DNA of 64,000 nucleotides from an uncultured Pseudomonadota bacterium (GCA_903875225.1 CAIQVJ010000110.1:1-64000), one strand, 5' to 3'; positions 16,747 to 26,488 are shown, numbered from the stretch's first letter. Numbers and translations: made by a program. The notes: generated from the letters alone by a model not told the origin.

Positions 16747-17610
16747 ATGGCCGAGGCTCTCGCGATCCGTGCCCCCGATCATCTCGGGGATGCGACCATG
16801 GCCATCCCTGCGATGCGGGCGATCGCCGGGATCACGCCCAGCACGATCTACGGCCCGCGTTCGTTGCTCGCGCTGTTCGAGGCCGTCGGGGTCCCGGACC
16901 TCCGGGTCCGCCCCGCCGCGGAGCTGCCGGGGGAGGGCACCGGCGTCCTGTTCAAGCCCAGCTTCCACGCGGCGCTCTCGTGGCGACACCTCGGGCGTCG
17001 CTTCGGCATCGCGGAGAACGGGCGGGGGATCCTGCTCACGGACCCGCTCCCGCAAGTGCCCGGCGAGCACCGGCGGGAGGGGTATGCCCGCATCGCGGCG
17101 GCGCTCGGCGCGGTCGTCCCCGAACGTGTACGTCGGCCCGGCGGACGCGGCTTCGTCGGGCTCAATCCCTGGTCGCCGAGCGCGACAGTGCGGTGGCCCT
17201 ACTTCGGGGAGCTCGCCGACCTGCTCGCGGGGGACTTCCCGGTCGTGTTTTTCGCCGGTCCAGGGGAGGAAGCGCCTGTGCGTGCGATCGCGGGACCCCA
17301 CCCCGTGCGGGCCGGCCTGCCGCTCCCCGAGCTCGCCGCCGTGCTCCGGGACTGCGCGGTGTTCGTCAGCAACGACAGCGGCGCCGCCCACTTCGCAGAT
17401 GCCGTGGACGTCCCGGTGATCATGGTCCACGGCTCCACGGATCCGCGGCGCACCGGCGCCGGGCAGGCGGTCTCGGGGGGGCCGATCTGGTGCGGGCCCT
17501 GCTACCGGAAAACCTGCATTCTCGGCCTCCAGTGCCTCACGCGCATCCGCCCCCCGACGGTCGCGGACGCCGTGCGGATGCACCTGGATCGGTTACCCGG
17601 AGCACGGTGA
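16747..17610 (+). CDS. Glycosyltransferase family 9 (heptosyltransferase-like)
   Basis: The 287-residue protein has the GT-B fold of ADP-heptose:LPS heptosyltransferases. It starts with the acceptor-side motif RAPDHLGDATMAIPAMRAI (residues 8-26). In the C-terminal donor domain it has GLNPWSPSATVRWP and VFVSNDSGAAHFADAVDVP, the sugar-nucleotide-binding signature of GT9. It is shorter than E. coli WaaF (about 350 aa). The end contains a cysteine cluster (CGPCYRKTCILGLQCL), also seen in some family members. Probable role: a step of LPS core synthesis at the inner face of the inner membrane. It is the first gene of a tight seven-gene plus-strand run, overlapping the next start by 4 nt (GTGA). Confidence 0.85.
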   Translation: MAEALAIRAPDHLGDATMAIPAMRAIAGITPSTIYGPRSLLALFEAVGVPDLRVRPAAELPGEGTGVLFKPSFHAALSWRHLGRRFGIAENGRGILLTDPLPQVPGEHRREGYARIAAALGAVVPERVRRPGGRGFVGLNPWSPSATVRWPYFGELADLLAGDFPVVFFAGPGEEAPVRAIAGPHPVRAGLPLPELAAVLRDCAVFVSNDSGAAHFADAVDVPVIMVHGSTDPRRTGAGQAVSGGPIWCGPCYRKTCILGLQCLTRIRPPTVADAVRMHLDRLPGAR

Positions 17611-18422
17611 TCCCGTACATCGAAATCCCGGCCTACAAGATCGGGCCCATCCCGCTCGATCCGTGGGGAACACTTGTCTGCATCGGCTTTGTGGTCGGGC
17701 TGGAGATGGCGCGGGCGCGCGGGATCAAGACCGGCCTGCAGGTCCAGGACGTGGTCGACGGCATCGTGGCCATCGTGCTCTCCGGCTTCGTGATCGGGCA
17801 TGTCGTCCACGTCGTGGCCTACCACCCGGAGCAGCTCAAGACCGACGGGATCATGGCGATCCTGCGAGTCTGGGCTGGATTTTCCAGCATGGGCGGGTTT
17901 CTCGGCGCGGTGGTCGGCGCGGCGGTGTTCTACGGCCTGGTGCGGAAACGCCCGTTCCTGCCCCACGCCGATGCGGTGATGTACGGCTTGCCCTTTGGCT
18001 GGACCTTCGGTCGGCTCGGTTGTTTTTCTGCCCACGACCACATCGGCAAGCCCAGCACCTCGTTCCTGGCCGTGCGGTTCCCGGGGGGGCCCCGGTTCGA
18101 CCTCGGTCTGCTCGAGGCGCTGTGGACGATGGGCATCTGCGCCGCGTTCCTCCTCGCCGCCCGCTCGCCCCGTCGACCCGGCTTCTTCCTCGCGCTCTGG
18201 TGCGCGATGTATGCGCCCGCCCGCTTCGGTCTGGATTTTCTCCGGAACACCGATCTGAAGACAGCCGATGTCCGTTGGCTCGGTCTCACCCCCGCTCAAT
18301 ACGGCTGCATCCTGATGGCCGGGGCGGGGGTCGCGCTCGCCTTCCACCTTCGAAGGCCCCTGACCGGGCCCGCCGCACCGATCTCCCCGGATCCGAGCAG
18401 CCCGCCGGAAGGGACAGCCTAA
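17607..18422 (+). CDS. Divergent prolipoprotein diacylglyceryl transferase (Lgt) homologue
   Basis: The 271-residue multi-pass membrane protein aligns with Lgt along its length: IPLDPWGTLVCIGFVVGL at the N-terminus, GFSSMGGFLGAVVG in the middle, then the FGRLGCFSAHDHIGKPS signature. Lgt moves diacylglycerol onto the lipobox cysteine. The equivalent E. coli positions His103 (FHGG) and Asn146 (GRxGN) read Met and Cys here, while the Arg of GRxG is kept. This may be a variant paralogue with altered chemistry, and the canonical lgt may lie elsewhere. The GTG start at 17607 overlaps the GT9 stop. The long upstream extension of the frame is a shadow of that gene. Confidence 0.7.
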   Translation: MIPYIEIPAYKIGPIPLDPWGTLVCIGFVVGLEMARARGIKTGLQVQDVVDGIVAIVLSGFVIGHVVHVVAYHPEQLKTDGIMAILRVWAGFSSMGGFLGAVVGAAVFYGLVRKRPFLPHADAVMYGLPFGWTFGRLGCFSAHDHIGKPSTSFLAVRFPGGPRFDLGLLEALWTMGICAAFLLAARSPRRPGFFLALWCAMYAPARFGLDFLRNTDLKTADVRWLGLTPAQYGCILMAGAGVALAFHLRRPLTGPAAPISPDPSSPPEGTA

Positions 18423-18423
18423 G

Positions 18424-21285
18424 ATGGACAGCGGTCTCGCCTGCCTGATCCTGCCCGTGCTCATGGTGGCCGGGACGGTCGTGGGCTTCTCGCTCCTGAG
18501 CGTGTTCCAGAGGCTCCGACAGGCGGACGAGCGCATCGTCGCGATGTCGGAGGCGCTGCGCAACGAGCGCGACCAGCGCCTCGAGCTGACCGCCGAGCTT
18601 GCCCGCCACCGCGGTGAGATCGCTGCGGTGGCCCTGCGTGGGGAGGCTCTCAGGGGCGGGGCGCTTCTGGCCCCGGCGTTGCCCGCGGCGGCGACGGACG
18701 CCGAGGTCGAGGCCGCGATCCGCGCGGCGCTCGAGCCATCGACCGCGCCCGCAGTGCCCGGGCTGAAGGCCGTTCCGCGCAACGGAGCCGCGCGCGAGCC
18801 CGGTCGGCCGGTCGTTGCCCCGGTCGTGACCGTGATCAGGGCGCCGCTGGACGACATCGAGGAGCAGGACGTCCGGAACGCCCTGGGTGACACCGTGCGG
18901 CCCCCACAGGCGGCGGCGGGCAGCCCCCCGGGCCCTGCGCCGACCTCCAGGCCCGTTGCCCCGTCCGCGGCTCCGCCCGGCGCGGCCCCCCCAGGCCCCT
19001 CGACATCGGCCGCCCCGCTCCCGCCGGCCCGCCCGATGCAGCTGCCCGGCATCGAGACGCTCGTCGTGTGGTTTGCCGCCAGCTTCGGCGGCCTGATCGC
19101 CGTGATCGCCGTGCTCCTCGGGCTGCGCGAGGTCATCGCCCTCGGCTACTTCGGCCCCAGCATGCGGTTCGCCAGCGCGATCACCGCGGCAATGGCGGCG
19201 TGGGTGTTCTCCGGGGCGCTCCGTTGGCGCAAGTTCGAGATCCCCGCGAACGCGCTCGCCGGCAGCGGTACGGCCATCGCCCTCGGGGCGATCTATGCGG
19301 CCCATGCGCTCTACGGGCTGATCGCCCAGCCGGTCGCGATGGGCGCGATGGTCGCGATCTGTGCGGTCTCGATGTTCGCGGCGGTGCGAAAGCGTGCCGG
19401 GCTCTGGGCGCTCCTGTCGGCGCTCGGCGGCTATGCCACGCCGCTCCTGCTCTCCACGGGCGAGAACCAGGCCGTCGGATTCTTTGCCTACTTGTTCCTG
19501 TTGAATGCGGGGATCATCGCCGCTTCCAGGGCTCGTGACTGGTGGTGGCTCACGGCGATCGCCGGGTTCGTCACCGCTGCCTTGCATGCGGGCTGGGGGT
19601 TCACCTTCCGCGCGCCGGACCAGGTGCCCGTGGCGCTTGGAGCTTCCCTGGTGCTCGGGGTGTGGTTCTTCGGTGGGGCGCGCAAGGGGGCCTCGGCCGC
19701 GATGCGGTCGGCTGCGTTTGCCGGTGGGCTGCTGCTCCTTTTCGCGGCGATGCCGTTCCTCGTTCCCGCCGACCCGTTCACCTACGACCCGCACAGCAAC
19801 AAGCCGCTCACCTGGACGCTCGGGATCTCCGCGGAGCTTGGCGGGGCGTGGCTGGTGGTCATCACGGGCCTGCTCGGGCTCGTGAGCAGCGGGGAGAAGG
19901 ACGTCACCGGGGCTGCGATCCGGTCGCTGTCGACCGCGCTCCTGGCGATCGGGCTCTGCACCTTCGGTTTCGGCTGGATGTTCGCGGGGGAGCCGCGGTG
20001 GGATGCAGTCGTAGTCACCACCAGCGTGGTCCTGGTCCTGTCGACCGCGCTGGGCCGGTGGCGCGGGGCGGAGCTTGGCGCTGGTCCGCTGCTCGCTGCT
20101 GCCGGGGTGCTCGTGATCGGCAACGCCGCCGTGCCGCCGGAGGCCGGCTGGATGCTCGGCCTCTCGCTGGCGATCAGCTTCGCGGCGCTCGGCACCGCGA
20201 TCGGCGTGGACCTCGCGGCGCCCATCGCCGCGGCATGCGCCATCCTGCCGCTCCTCGCGGGCGCCCACGAGCGGCTCTCGCCGTTCCTCCCCGAGGGCGG
20301 GTATGTGCTGCTCGCGATGGTCGCGGCTTTCCAGGCGTTCGCGGTGGTGCTCGCGTTCCGCCTGCGGCCCGGTCGCCCGGGCACGGTTGCAGCGGTGATC
20401 CTGGCCGGGCCGCTCGCGTTCTGGGGCTTCCACCTCGTGTGGCAGGCCGGGATCGGACGCGGCGAGGGCGCTCTCGCCGTCCTGATGGGGCTGCACGTCG
20501 CGCTGGCCGCACGCATGGCGCGCGGGCGCGGGGTGAGCGCGGATTCCGGACAGTTCGCGGCGCTGCTCATCACGATGCTCGCGTTCGCCGCCGTGGCCGT
20601 GCCGCTGCAGCTCCACGAGGGCTGGCTCACCGTCGGGTGGGCGATCGAGGTCACGTTGCTCGCGGGCCTCTCCCGCACGTACACGCACCCCGCGATCAAG
20701 GCCTTTCTCGGTCTGCTCGCCTCGGTGGTCACGGTTCGCCTGCTGTTCAACTGGTACGCGCTCGACTACGGCGACGGTACGGGGATGATCCTCCTCAATT
20801 GGACGCTCTACACCTGGGGTGTCCCCGGCGTGGCGTTCCTGGTCGCCGCCGCGCTCCTGCAAGGGCCGGATCTCGGCAAGCGGGCGCTGCGGGTGTCTGC
20901 GACGCTCATCTTCTTCGTGCTGGTGAACCTCGAGGTCGCCCACGCGTTCGCGCACGATGGCCAGCTCTCGTTCAGCAGCGAGAACCTCGTCGAGAGCATG
21001 ACGCGATCGATCAGCTGGGTCCTGTTCGGCCTCGTGGTCCTCGTCATCGGGTTGATGCGCGACTCGAAGGCCGCGCGCCTGTTCGGGTTCAGCTTCGTGC
21101 TCCTGGGCGGAGCCAAGATCTGCACCTTCGACATCGTCCAGTTGCCGGGCTGGATCCGGATCGGCAGCCTCCTGGGGCTCGCGGTCGGCCTGATCCTGGC
21201 GTCCATCATCTTCATGCGCGTCGTGCTGCGTGACCGCCGAAAGGCCGAGTCCGATGCCGACGCCAAACTCACGGGACAACCATGA
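18424..21285 (+). CDS. DUF2339-type large polytopic membrane protein
   Basis: The 953-residue protein starts with a membrane helix (residues 5-28), then a coiled coil rich in Glu/Arg (about 29-65) and a Pro/Ala-rich linker (about 150-205). The remainder, from near residue 212, is a run of more than twenty hydrophobic segments, as in the DUF2339 family. The biochemical function of that family is unknown; it may handle envelope material. It is followed, overlapping by 4 nt (ATGA), by a DUF3999-like protein. The same pairing is known from other proteobacteria, which supports both assignments. A 1032-residue open frame on the opposite strand is a shadow. Confidence 0.75.
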   Translation: MDSGLACLILPVLMVAGTVVGFSLLSVFQRLRQADERIVAMSEALRNERDQRLELTAELARHRGEIAAVALRGEALRGGALLAPALPAAATDAEVEAAIRAALEPSTAPAVPGLKAVPRNGAAREPGRPVVAPVVTVIRAPLDDIEEQDVRNALGDTVRPPQAAAGSPPGPAPTSRPVAPSAAPPGAAPPGPSTSAAPLPPARPMQLPGIETLVVWFAASFGGLIAVIAVLLGLREVIALGYFGPSMRFASAITAAMAAWVFSGALRWRKFEIPANALAGSGTAIALGAIYAAHALYGLIAQPVAMGAMVAICAVSMFAAVRKRAGLWALLSALGGYATPLLLSTGENQAVGFFAYLFLLNAGIIAASRARDWWWLTAIAGFVTAALHAGWGFTFRAPDQVPVALGASLVLGVWFFGGARKGASAAMRSAAFAGGLLLLFAAMPFLVPADPFTYDPHSNKPLTWTLGISAELGGAWLVVITGLLGLVSSGEKDVTGAAIRSLSTALLAIGLCTFGFGWMFAGEPRWDAVVVTTSVVLVLSTALGRWRGAELGAGPLLAAAGVLVIGNAAVPPEAGWMLGLSLAISFAALGTAIGVDLAAPIAAACAILPLLAGAHERLSPFLPEGGYVLLAMVAAFQAFAVVLAFRLRPGRPGTVAAVILAGPLAFWGFHLVWQAGIGRGEGALAVLMGLHVALAARMARGRGVSADSGQFAALLITMLAFAAVAVPLQLHEGWLTVGWAIEVTLLAGLSRTYTHPAIKAFLGLLASVVTVRLLFNWYALDYGDGTGMILLNWTLYTWGVPGVAFLVAAALLQGPDLGKRALRVSATLIFFVLVNLEVAHAFAHDGQLSFSSENLVESMTRSISWVLFGLVVLVIGLMRDSKAARLFGFSFVLLGGAKICTFDIVQLPGWIRIGSLLGLAVGLILASIIFMRVVLRDRRKAESDADAKLTGQP

Positions 21286-23282
21286 ACTCTCCGTTGATGC
21301 TCGTCCTCGCCGTCGCCCTCGGCTGGTCCCACGCTGCGCTCGCGGCCGATCCCGCGGCCTACCCGATGAAGTCGGCAGTGACACTGCCGGCGGGCCCGGT
21401 CGGGCTGCTGCTGCCCGCCGACGTGGTGGCTGGTGATCCCACGACCCTCTCCCAGACGCTCCGGCTCGACGATGCGACCGGTGCGGAGCGGCCCTTCACG
21501 GTCGTCACCTCCCGCGACTCCGGCGGCACCAGCAGCGAGCATGTGTCCTGGGAGCCTGTTTCCGCGGCCGAGGGCAGTGACGTCCGTGCGTTCCTCCTCC
21601 AGTCCGGGGATCGCCCCCTCGACGGCCTGGAGTTCGCGCTCGAGGACTACGAGCAGGGTCCCTGGGTCGCGGTGGTGTACCTGCAGGGCGCCAACGGGTG
21701 GACCGCGGTCGGCACGGAGCAGTTCCTCTACGCGTTCCACGGAGCCGACGGCAATGTCGGGCTCCGAAACCACATCGACCTGCCCCACAAGCGTGGGCCT
21801 TACCGTGTGGAGATCCGGGGCACCAACGATCCGCACGTGACGGACATCCAGGGCATCGTGCTCTCGCCGACGCACGTGGATCCGGTCGACGAGCAGTTCG
21901 CGGTCGAGGGCCCGGTGTTCACCGAGGAGGGTGCGGCCCGCTACACGATCGAGCTCCCCGGGCCGCGCGCGGTGTCGGGGCTGCGCCTGGAGGTCACCGA
22001 GCCGATCTTCTCCCGGTCGCTGCTGGTCTCGGCCGCGGAGGGCGACTCGGGCGTGAACCGCAACATCCAGCGCGAGATGATCGGTGAGGTCCGCATCGAC
22101 GAGACCGACATGACCGACCTCGAGCTGGTCACCGACCGGCTCGTCATCACCGTCACCAACGGGCGCGACGAGCCGCTCACCATCACGGGCGCCACGGTGT
22201 CCTCGGTGGGCGCGCTGCTGCTCGCCCCCGAAGCGGGACCCGCTCCGCAGACCCTGTACTACGGCGGCACCGAGCCCGATTCCGGATCCGACGTGTCGAT
22301 CGCCGCCGATGAGCTCGCCCGCACCGCCACGCGGGTGGAGGCTTCGGCCGTCACGCCCGCGGAGAACCCCGACTACGTGCCCCGGCCCACGCGGGAGGGG
22401 CTCGACGGCCCGGCAGCGCCGGTGAACGTCGCGTTGTGGAAGTGGCAGCGGGACATCGTCGCCGAACCGGGCTGGACCCGGGTGCCGATCGACGGCTCCG
22501 TGATGCTGCACTCCCGGCCGGGCCTCGACGATCTGCGCGTGGTGGACAGCACCGGGCGATCGGTGCCGTTCGATCTGCGCCCCGCAGCCCGTCAGGTGGA
22601 GGTGCAGCTTGGCGAGATGAAGCGGGTGGAGAACGGCGAGGCTTCGGAGATCACGCTCCCGCTGCCCGGAGACCTCGGCGTCGTCTCCCGTGTGGAGCTG
22701 TCGACGGAGGCTTCGGTGTTCAACCGCACGGTCGACATCGTGCGCGACAGGGGCACGTTCAGCGAGACCCTGCGGAGCGTGGACTGGGTCGGCAGCGGCA
22801 CCGCGCACCCGCTGGAGCTCGAGATCAACGACGAGCTCGGCTCTGCGCTCATGATCCGGATCCACAACGCGGACGACCCGGCGCTCTCGGTCACCGGCGT
22901 CCGCGCCTGGACGCAGGGAAAGGAGCTGCGGACGCGGGTTCCGGAGGGGGGCGCCCGGTTGCTCTACGGCAACCGCAAGGCCCATCCCGCGGACTTCGAC
23001 CTCGCGCTCCTCGGTGACGATCTCGGCCGGGTGCGCACGCACGCCGGCACGCTCGGACCCGAGCAGGCCGGGGCCGCGATCCCGATGCGCTGGCTCGACA
23101 CCGCGCTGGTGTTCGCCTCCCTCGGCGCCCTGGCCGTCGGGCTGGGCGCCCTGATGATCGGCGCGTTGCGCAAGCCCAGCGTCGCGCCCGTGGGCCCGGC
23201 CGACGGGATAGGGCCCGCGGCCGGCGCAGTGCCCGGCACGCCATCTTCGCCCGCGGGCGACCCACCCAAGGAATCGTCATGA
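21282..23282 (+). CDS. DUF3999-like periplasmic protein with C-terminal membrane anchor
   Basis: The 666-residue protein has a signal peptide (LMLVLAVALGWSHAALA). Two similar beta-rich halves follow. Each holds a strand pattern with discoidin/jelly-roll character (for example GPYRVEIRGTNDPHVTD near residues 170-186, and LMIRIHNADDPALSVTG near 524-540). A single helix near residues 607-630 (LVFASLGALAVGLGALMIGA) and a short cytosolic Pro/Gly tail end the protein. The arrangement fits DUF3999, the usual partner of DUF2339. It probably forms an envelope complex with the upstream gene product, the large soluble part facing the periplasm. Confidence 0.7.
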   Translation: MNSPLMLVLAVALGWSHAALAADPAAYPMKSAVTLPAGPVGLLLPADVVAGDPTTLSQTLRLDDATGAERPFTVVTSRDSGGTSSEHVSWEPVSAAEGSDVRAFLLQSGDRPLDGLEFALEDYEQGPWVAVVYLQGANGWTAVGTEQFLYAFHGADGNVGLRNHIDLPHKRGPYRVEIRGTNDPHVTDIQGIVLSPTHVDPVDEQFAVEGPVFTEEGAARYTIELPGPRAVSGLRLEVTEPIFSRSLLVSAAEGDSGVNRNIQREMIGEVRIDETDMTDLELVTDRLVITVTNGRDEPLTITGATVSSVGALLLAPEAGPAPQTLYYGGTEPDSGSDVSIAADELARTATRVEASAVTPAENPDYVPRPTREGLDGPAAPVNVALWKWQRDIVAEPGWTRVPIDGSVMLHSRPGLDDLRVVDSTGRSVPFDLRPAARQVEVQLGEMKRVENGEASEITLPLPGDLGVVSRVELSTEASVFNRTVDIVRDRGTFSETLRSVDWVGSGTAHPLELEINDELGSALMIRIHNADDPALSVTGVRAWTQGKELRTRVPEGGARLLYGNRKAHPADFDLALLGDDLGRVRTHAGTLGPEQAGAAIPMRWLDTALVFASLGALAVGLGALMIGALRKPSVAPVGPADGIGPAAGAVPGTPSSPAGDPPKESS

Positions 23283-23725
23283 CCATCCCCGAGCGGCTCG
23301 CCGCAGACCTGAAGGCCTCGATGCTGGCGCGCGACGCTGCGCGTACCACCGGCCTGCGGATGATCCGCGCTGCGTTCATCGAGCTCGAGAAGGAGGGCAA
23401 GGGCCCCGTGACGGACGAGCGTTGCCTCGAGGCCCTGCGCCGCCTCAAGAAGCAGCGTGAGGACTCGATCCAGTCCTACGTCGGCGCGAACCGCACGGAC
23501 CTCGCGGACGTCGAACGCGCGGAGCTGACGGTGATCGAGACCTACCTCCCCACGCTCGCGGATGAGGCGACCACGCTGGGCTGGGTGAAGGAGGCGATCA
23601 CCACCGCGGGCGCCACGACGGCCAAGGAGGCCGGCAAGGTCATGGGTGCCTTGATGAAGGCCCACAAGGCCGACGTGGACGCTGGCCTCGCCAAGAAGCT
23701 GATCGAGCGGGAACTGGGGGCATAG
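23279..23725 (+). CDS. yqeY: GatB/YqeY domain protein
   Basis: The 148-residue protein is a free-standing YqeY of typical size, with MTIPERLAADLKASMLARDAAR at the start. It also has the conserved KKQREDSIQSY helix and the C-terminal KVMGALMKAHKADVDAGLAKKLIERELG helix pair. The domain binds tRNA when fused to GlnRS or GatB; the role of the solo protein is unclear, though it is often annotated as a tRNA-dependent amidotransferase-like protein. The ATG overlaps the upstream stop (ATGA). The GlnRS encoded at 169-2517 carries the same domain, so this genome has both solo and fused forms. Confidence 0.88.
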   Translation: MTIPERLAADLKASMLARDAARTTGLRMIRAAFIELEKEGKGPVTDERCLEALRRLKKQREDSIQSYVGANRTDLADVERAELTVIETYLPTLADEATTLGWVKEAITTAGATTAKEAGKVMGALMKAHKADVDAGLAKKLIERELGA

Positions 23726-23727
23726 CC

Positions 23728-25092
23728 TTGTTCCGGCGCGTTTTCATCGCAAATCGCGGCGAGGTCGCCGCACGTGTCGCTCGCACCTGCAAGCGGCTCG
23801 GGATCGGCGTGGTCGCCGGGGTCTCGGAGCCGGATGCGGACCTGCAGTGGTTGAAGCCGGAGGCGGGACTGGTGGACGCCGTCGCGATCCTCGGGGGCCG
23901 GCAGAGCTACCTGGACGTGGACGCCATCCTCGAAGCTGCGCGGGCCAACCAGTGCTCGGCGTTGCACCCCGGCTGGGGGTTCCTCTCCGAGAACGCGCTT
24001 TTCGCCACGCGCTGCGAGGCCGAACGCATCACGTTCATCGGGCCCACGCCCAGCGCCATCCGGGCGATGGGCGACAAGTCGGTCGCGAAGGACACGATGC
24101 GGCGCCTTGGCCTGCCGACGATCCCGGGGTCGGACGGCCCCGTCGCCGACGTGGAGGCGGCGCGGGTGCTCGCCGAGGCGATGGGCTACCCCGTGCTGCT
24201 GAAGGCGCGTTCCGGCGGGGGCGGACGCGGCATGCGGCGCGTGTACGCGTCGGGTGAGCTGGCCTCTGCGTTTTCGCAGGCCTCTGCCGAGGCGCTCTCG
24301 GCGTTCGGCGACGGCGCGCTCTACCTGGAAAAGCTCATCGAGGGGGGCCGGCACATCGAGTTCCAGGTGCTCGGCGACGCCTTCGGCAGCGTCGTCTGCC
24401 TGGGCGAGCGCGAGTGCTCGGTGCAGCGTCGTCACCAGAAGCTGGTCGAGGAGTCACCCTCGCCCGGGGTCAGCCCGGAGCGGCGCCGCGAGATGATGGC
24501 GCGCATCTCGGTCGCCTGCGCCCGGGCCGGGTACCGCGGCGCCGGCACGGTCGAGATGCTGATGGACCAGGATGGATCCCTGTATTTCATGGAGATGAAC
24601 ACGCGGCTGCAGGTGGAGCACCCCGTCACCGAGCTGTGCACCGGCGTGGACCTCGTGGAGTGGCAGCTTCGCGTGGCCGCAGGGGAGCCGTTGCCAGCGG
24701 CGTGGGTGTCCAGGGGCGTCCCCTCCCAGGGGCACGCCATCGAGTGTCGCATCAACGCCGAGGATCCCGCCCTGGGGTTTCGGCCCGCGCCCGGACGGGT
24801 CTCGGGGCTCACGCTCCCGACCTCTCCCGAGCCCCCGCTCCGCCTCCGTGTCGATACCCACCTTCACCAGGGGGACACGATCTCCCCGCACTACGACTCG
24901 CTGATCGCCAAGCTCATCACGGCCGGTCCGGATCGCGCCTCGGCGCTCGCAGCGATGGACGAAGCCCTGGGCAGCCTGAAGGTCGTGGGGGTGCCCACGA
25001 CCGCGGGGCTCCAACGTCAGATCCTCTCGGACAGCCGGTTCGTCTCCGGCACCTACGACACGTCCCTCCTCGACGGGTTCCCGGGCCTCTGA
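23728..25092 (+). CDS. accC: Biotin carboxylase (acetyl-CoA carboxylase subunit AccC-like)
   Basis: This ATP-grasp enzyme carboxylates biotin on a carrier protein using bicarbonate. At 454 aa it is full length. The N-terminal pre-ATP domain (RRVFIANRGEVAARVARTC) is followed by the glycine-rich ATP loop (KARSGGGGRGMRR, near residues 155-167). The active-site signature is MEMNTRLQVEHPVTE (near 289-303), and a C-terminal domain with HYDSLIAKLI follows. The start is a TTG, 2 bp after the yqeY stop, placing the conserved FIANRGE at the usual distance. There is no accB or carboxyltransferase nearby, so it could serve acetyl-CoA carboxylase or another acyl-CoA carboxylase. Confidence 0.85.
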   Translation: MFRRVFIANRGEVAARVARTCKRLGIGVVAGVSEPDADLQWLKPEAGLVDAVAILGGRQSYLDVDAILEAARANQCSALHPGWGFLSENALFATRCEAERITFIGPTPSAIRAMGDKSVAKDTMRRLGLPTIPGSDGPVADVEAARVLAEAMGYPVLLKARSGGGGRGMRRVYASGELASAFSQASAEALSAFGDGALYLEKLIEGGRHIEFQVLGDAFGSVVCLGERECSVQRRHQKLVEESPSPGVSPERRREMMARISVACARAGYRGAGTVEMLMDQDGSLYFMEMNTRLQVEHPVTELCTGVDLVEWQLRVAAGEPLPAAWVSRGVPSQGHAIECRINAEDPALGFRPAPGRVSGLTLPTSPEPPLRLRVDTHLHQGDTISPHYDSLIAKLITAGPDRASALAAMDEALGSLKVVGVPTTAGLQRQILSDSRFVSGTYDTSLLDGFPGL

Positions 25093-25093
25093 C

Positions 25094-26488
25094 GTGCAAC
25101 TGCCCTCGCAGATTGTACGAATCCGGGGGGTTGCAGAGCGATGGCAGCCCGCGCTGTTCGCCGTCGGCCTCGGCCTCGCAGCCCGGTTGTGGCTCATCCT
25201 GCGCTTTCCGAACAACTTCTCGTTCGACGGGTGGCAGCGGTGGGCGGGCCGCGACCACATCTTCGTCCAGGACTGGCTGCCCGTCCTGCAGATCCTCGTC
25301 TTCGCCGTCGCAAAGCTCGGTGGGGGCGTGCAGATCACCCGCGCGGTGCTCTCGTTGGTCAGCTCCCTCGGGGTCGGGGCGGGGGCCCTCTGCGCCGAGT
25401 CGATGGGGGGCCGGCCGGCCGCCTGGCTCTTTGCCGTGCTCGCCGCTTTCGGTCCCTTCCTGGTGTACAGCTCGTTGCTCTACCAGGAGGGGGTGTACCT
25501 CACCGTGCTGTTCGTGGCGCTGGCTCTGGCCCTACGCGGCGGGGTCGGACTCTCGACGGTGCGCCAGAAGGGGCGCGAAGGCCTCCTGGCGGCGGATCTG
25601 GTCTTCGGGCTGCTCCCGCTGGTGCGCTACGAGGGTTGGCCCGTCGTGGTCGTATACATCGTGTGGCGCTGGAGGGCGCGGTCGCTCCTCGCCACCTGGG
25701 GTATGCTGGTGTGGCTCGGAGTCAAGGCTTTCGGCGTCAAGGGGTTCTACCCTTCGCCGCTGGACTACTTCGAAGACTGGCGGGGCCTCGGGGAACGCTT
25801 CGACCTGCACTCGTGGATCCGGGACGTCGTCACCCTGGGAGACTTCGGGCTCAAGACGGGAGGGGCCGTGATCCTCGTGCTGGGCATCGCCTCGGTGGGC
25901 ATGTGCTGGCGGGCTCGCGGCGTGCCGTTCATCGCGGCGCTGCTCGGCGGGCAGTTGCTCACCAACCTCGCGTGGATCGCCGGCCTGGAGGGACCGAGCT
26001 CCCGCATGCTCGTGCTCCCGGGGGTGCTCGCCGCGATGGCCGCCAGCGTGGGCCTCTCCGAGCTGTGGACGAGGCTCCCGAAGCTTCGTCCGGTGGCCAC
26101 GGCGGCGCTGACCTGCCTGCTGGCCGTGGGCTTGAAGGTGGGAGCGGACGAGGTGGACACCTTCCGTGCCCGGGCGCGGCCCGAGATAGTCGCGCTCGGC
26201 CGCATGCAGGCGTGCCCGGAGTGCCGCTGGTGGATCGTGCCGCGGGATGGCTTCGGCCCCAGGAAGCGGCACGACGGCTGCGAGATCGTGCAGGGGATGA
26301 CGCGCATGGACCAGGGCGAGGAGTTCTGGTGCGAGCCGTGGCTCAAGGACCTCTCGGAGGTCGATCGTGCGGCCCGCCAATCCCAGACCGACGGGGTCGT
26401 GCGGTGGAGCCGGGGGCCCGGGGGCGGTGAGATGGACGGCCAGTACGTGGTGACCTACAACGCCATCAACCCCTTGTTGAGCCACTGA
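25094..26488 (+). CDS. Polytopic membrane glycosyltransferase-like (GT-C) protein
   Basis: The 464-residue protein has about nine hydrophobic helices in the first 350 residues, then a soluble C-terminal part with a CPECRWWIVPRDG segment. The first extracytoplasmic loop is acidic and aromatic (FSFDGWQRWAGRDHIFVQDW, near residues 40-59), the place where GT-C enzymes carry their catalytic acidic residues. This suggests a polyprenyl-phosphate-sugar-dependent glycosyltransferase, but no subfamily is recognised. GTG start 1 bp after the accC stop. The 3' end overlaps the end of the convergent SDR gene by 34 bp. Confidence 0.55.
   Translation: MQLPSQIVRIRGVAERWQPALFAVGLGLAARLWLILRFPNNFSFDGWQRWAGRDHIFVQDWLPVLQILVFAVAKLGGGVQITRAVLSLVSSLGVGAGALCAESMGGRPAAWLFAVLAAFGPFLVYSSLLYQEGVYLTVLFVALALALRGGVGLSTVRQKGREGLLAADLVFGLLPLVRYEGWPVVVVYIVWRWRARSLLATWGMLVWLGVKAFGVKGFYPSPLDYFEDWRGLGERFDLHSWIRDVVTLGDFGLKTGGAVILVLGIASVGMCWRARGVPFIAALLGGQLLTNLAWIAGLEGPSSRMLVLPGVLAAMAASVGLSELWTRLPKLRPVATAALTCLLAVGLKVGADEVDTFRARARPEIVALGRMQACPECRWWIVPRDGFGPRKRHDGCEIVQGMTRMDQGEEFWCEPWLKDLSEVDRAARQSQTDGVVRWSRGPGGGEMDGQYVVTYNAINPLLSH

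Noticed and set aside
18286-21384. 1032-codon open frame on the minus strand
   Set aside because: It is antisense to the DUF2339 gene. Its translation is full of Arg/Glu/His-Asp shuffles with no domain, a common effect of GC-rich codon bias.
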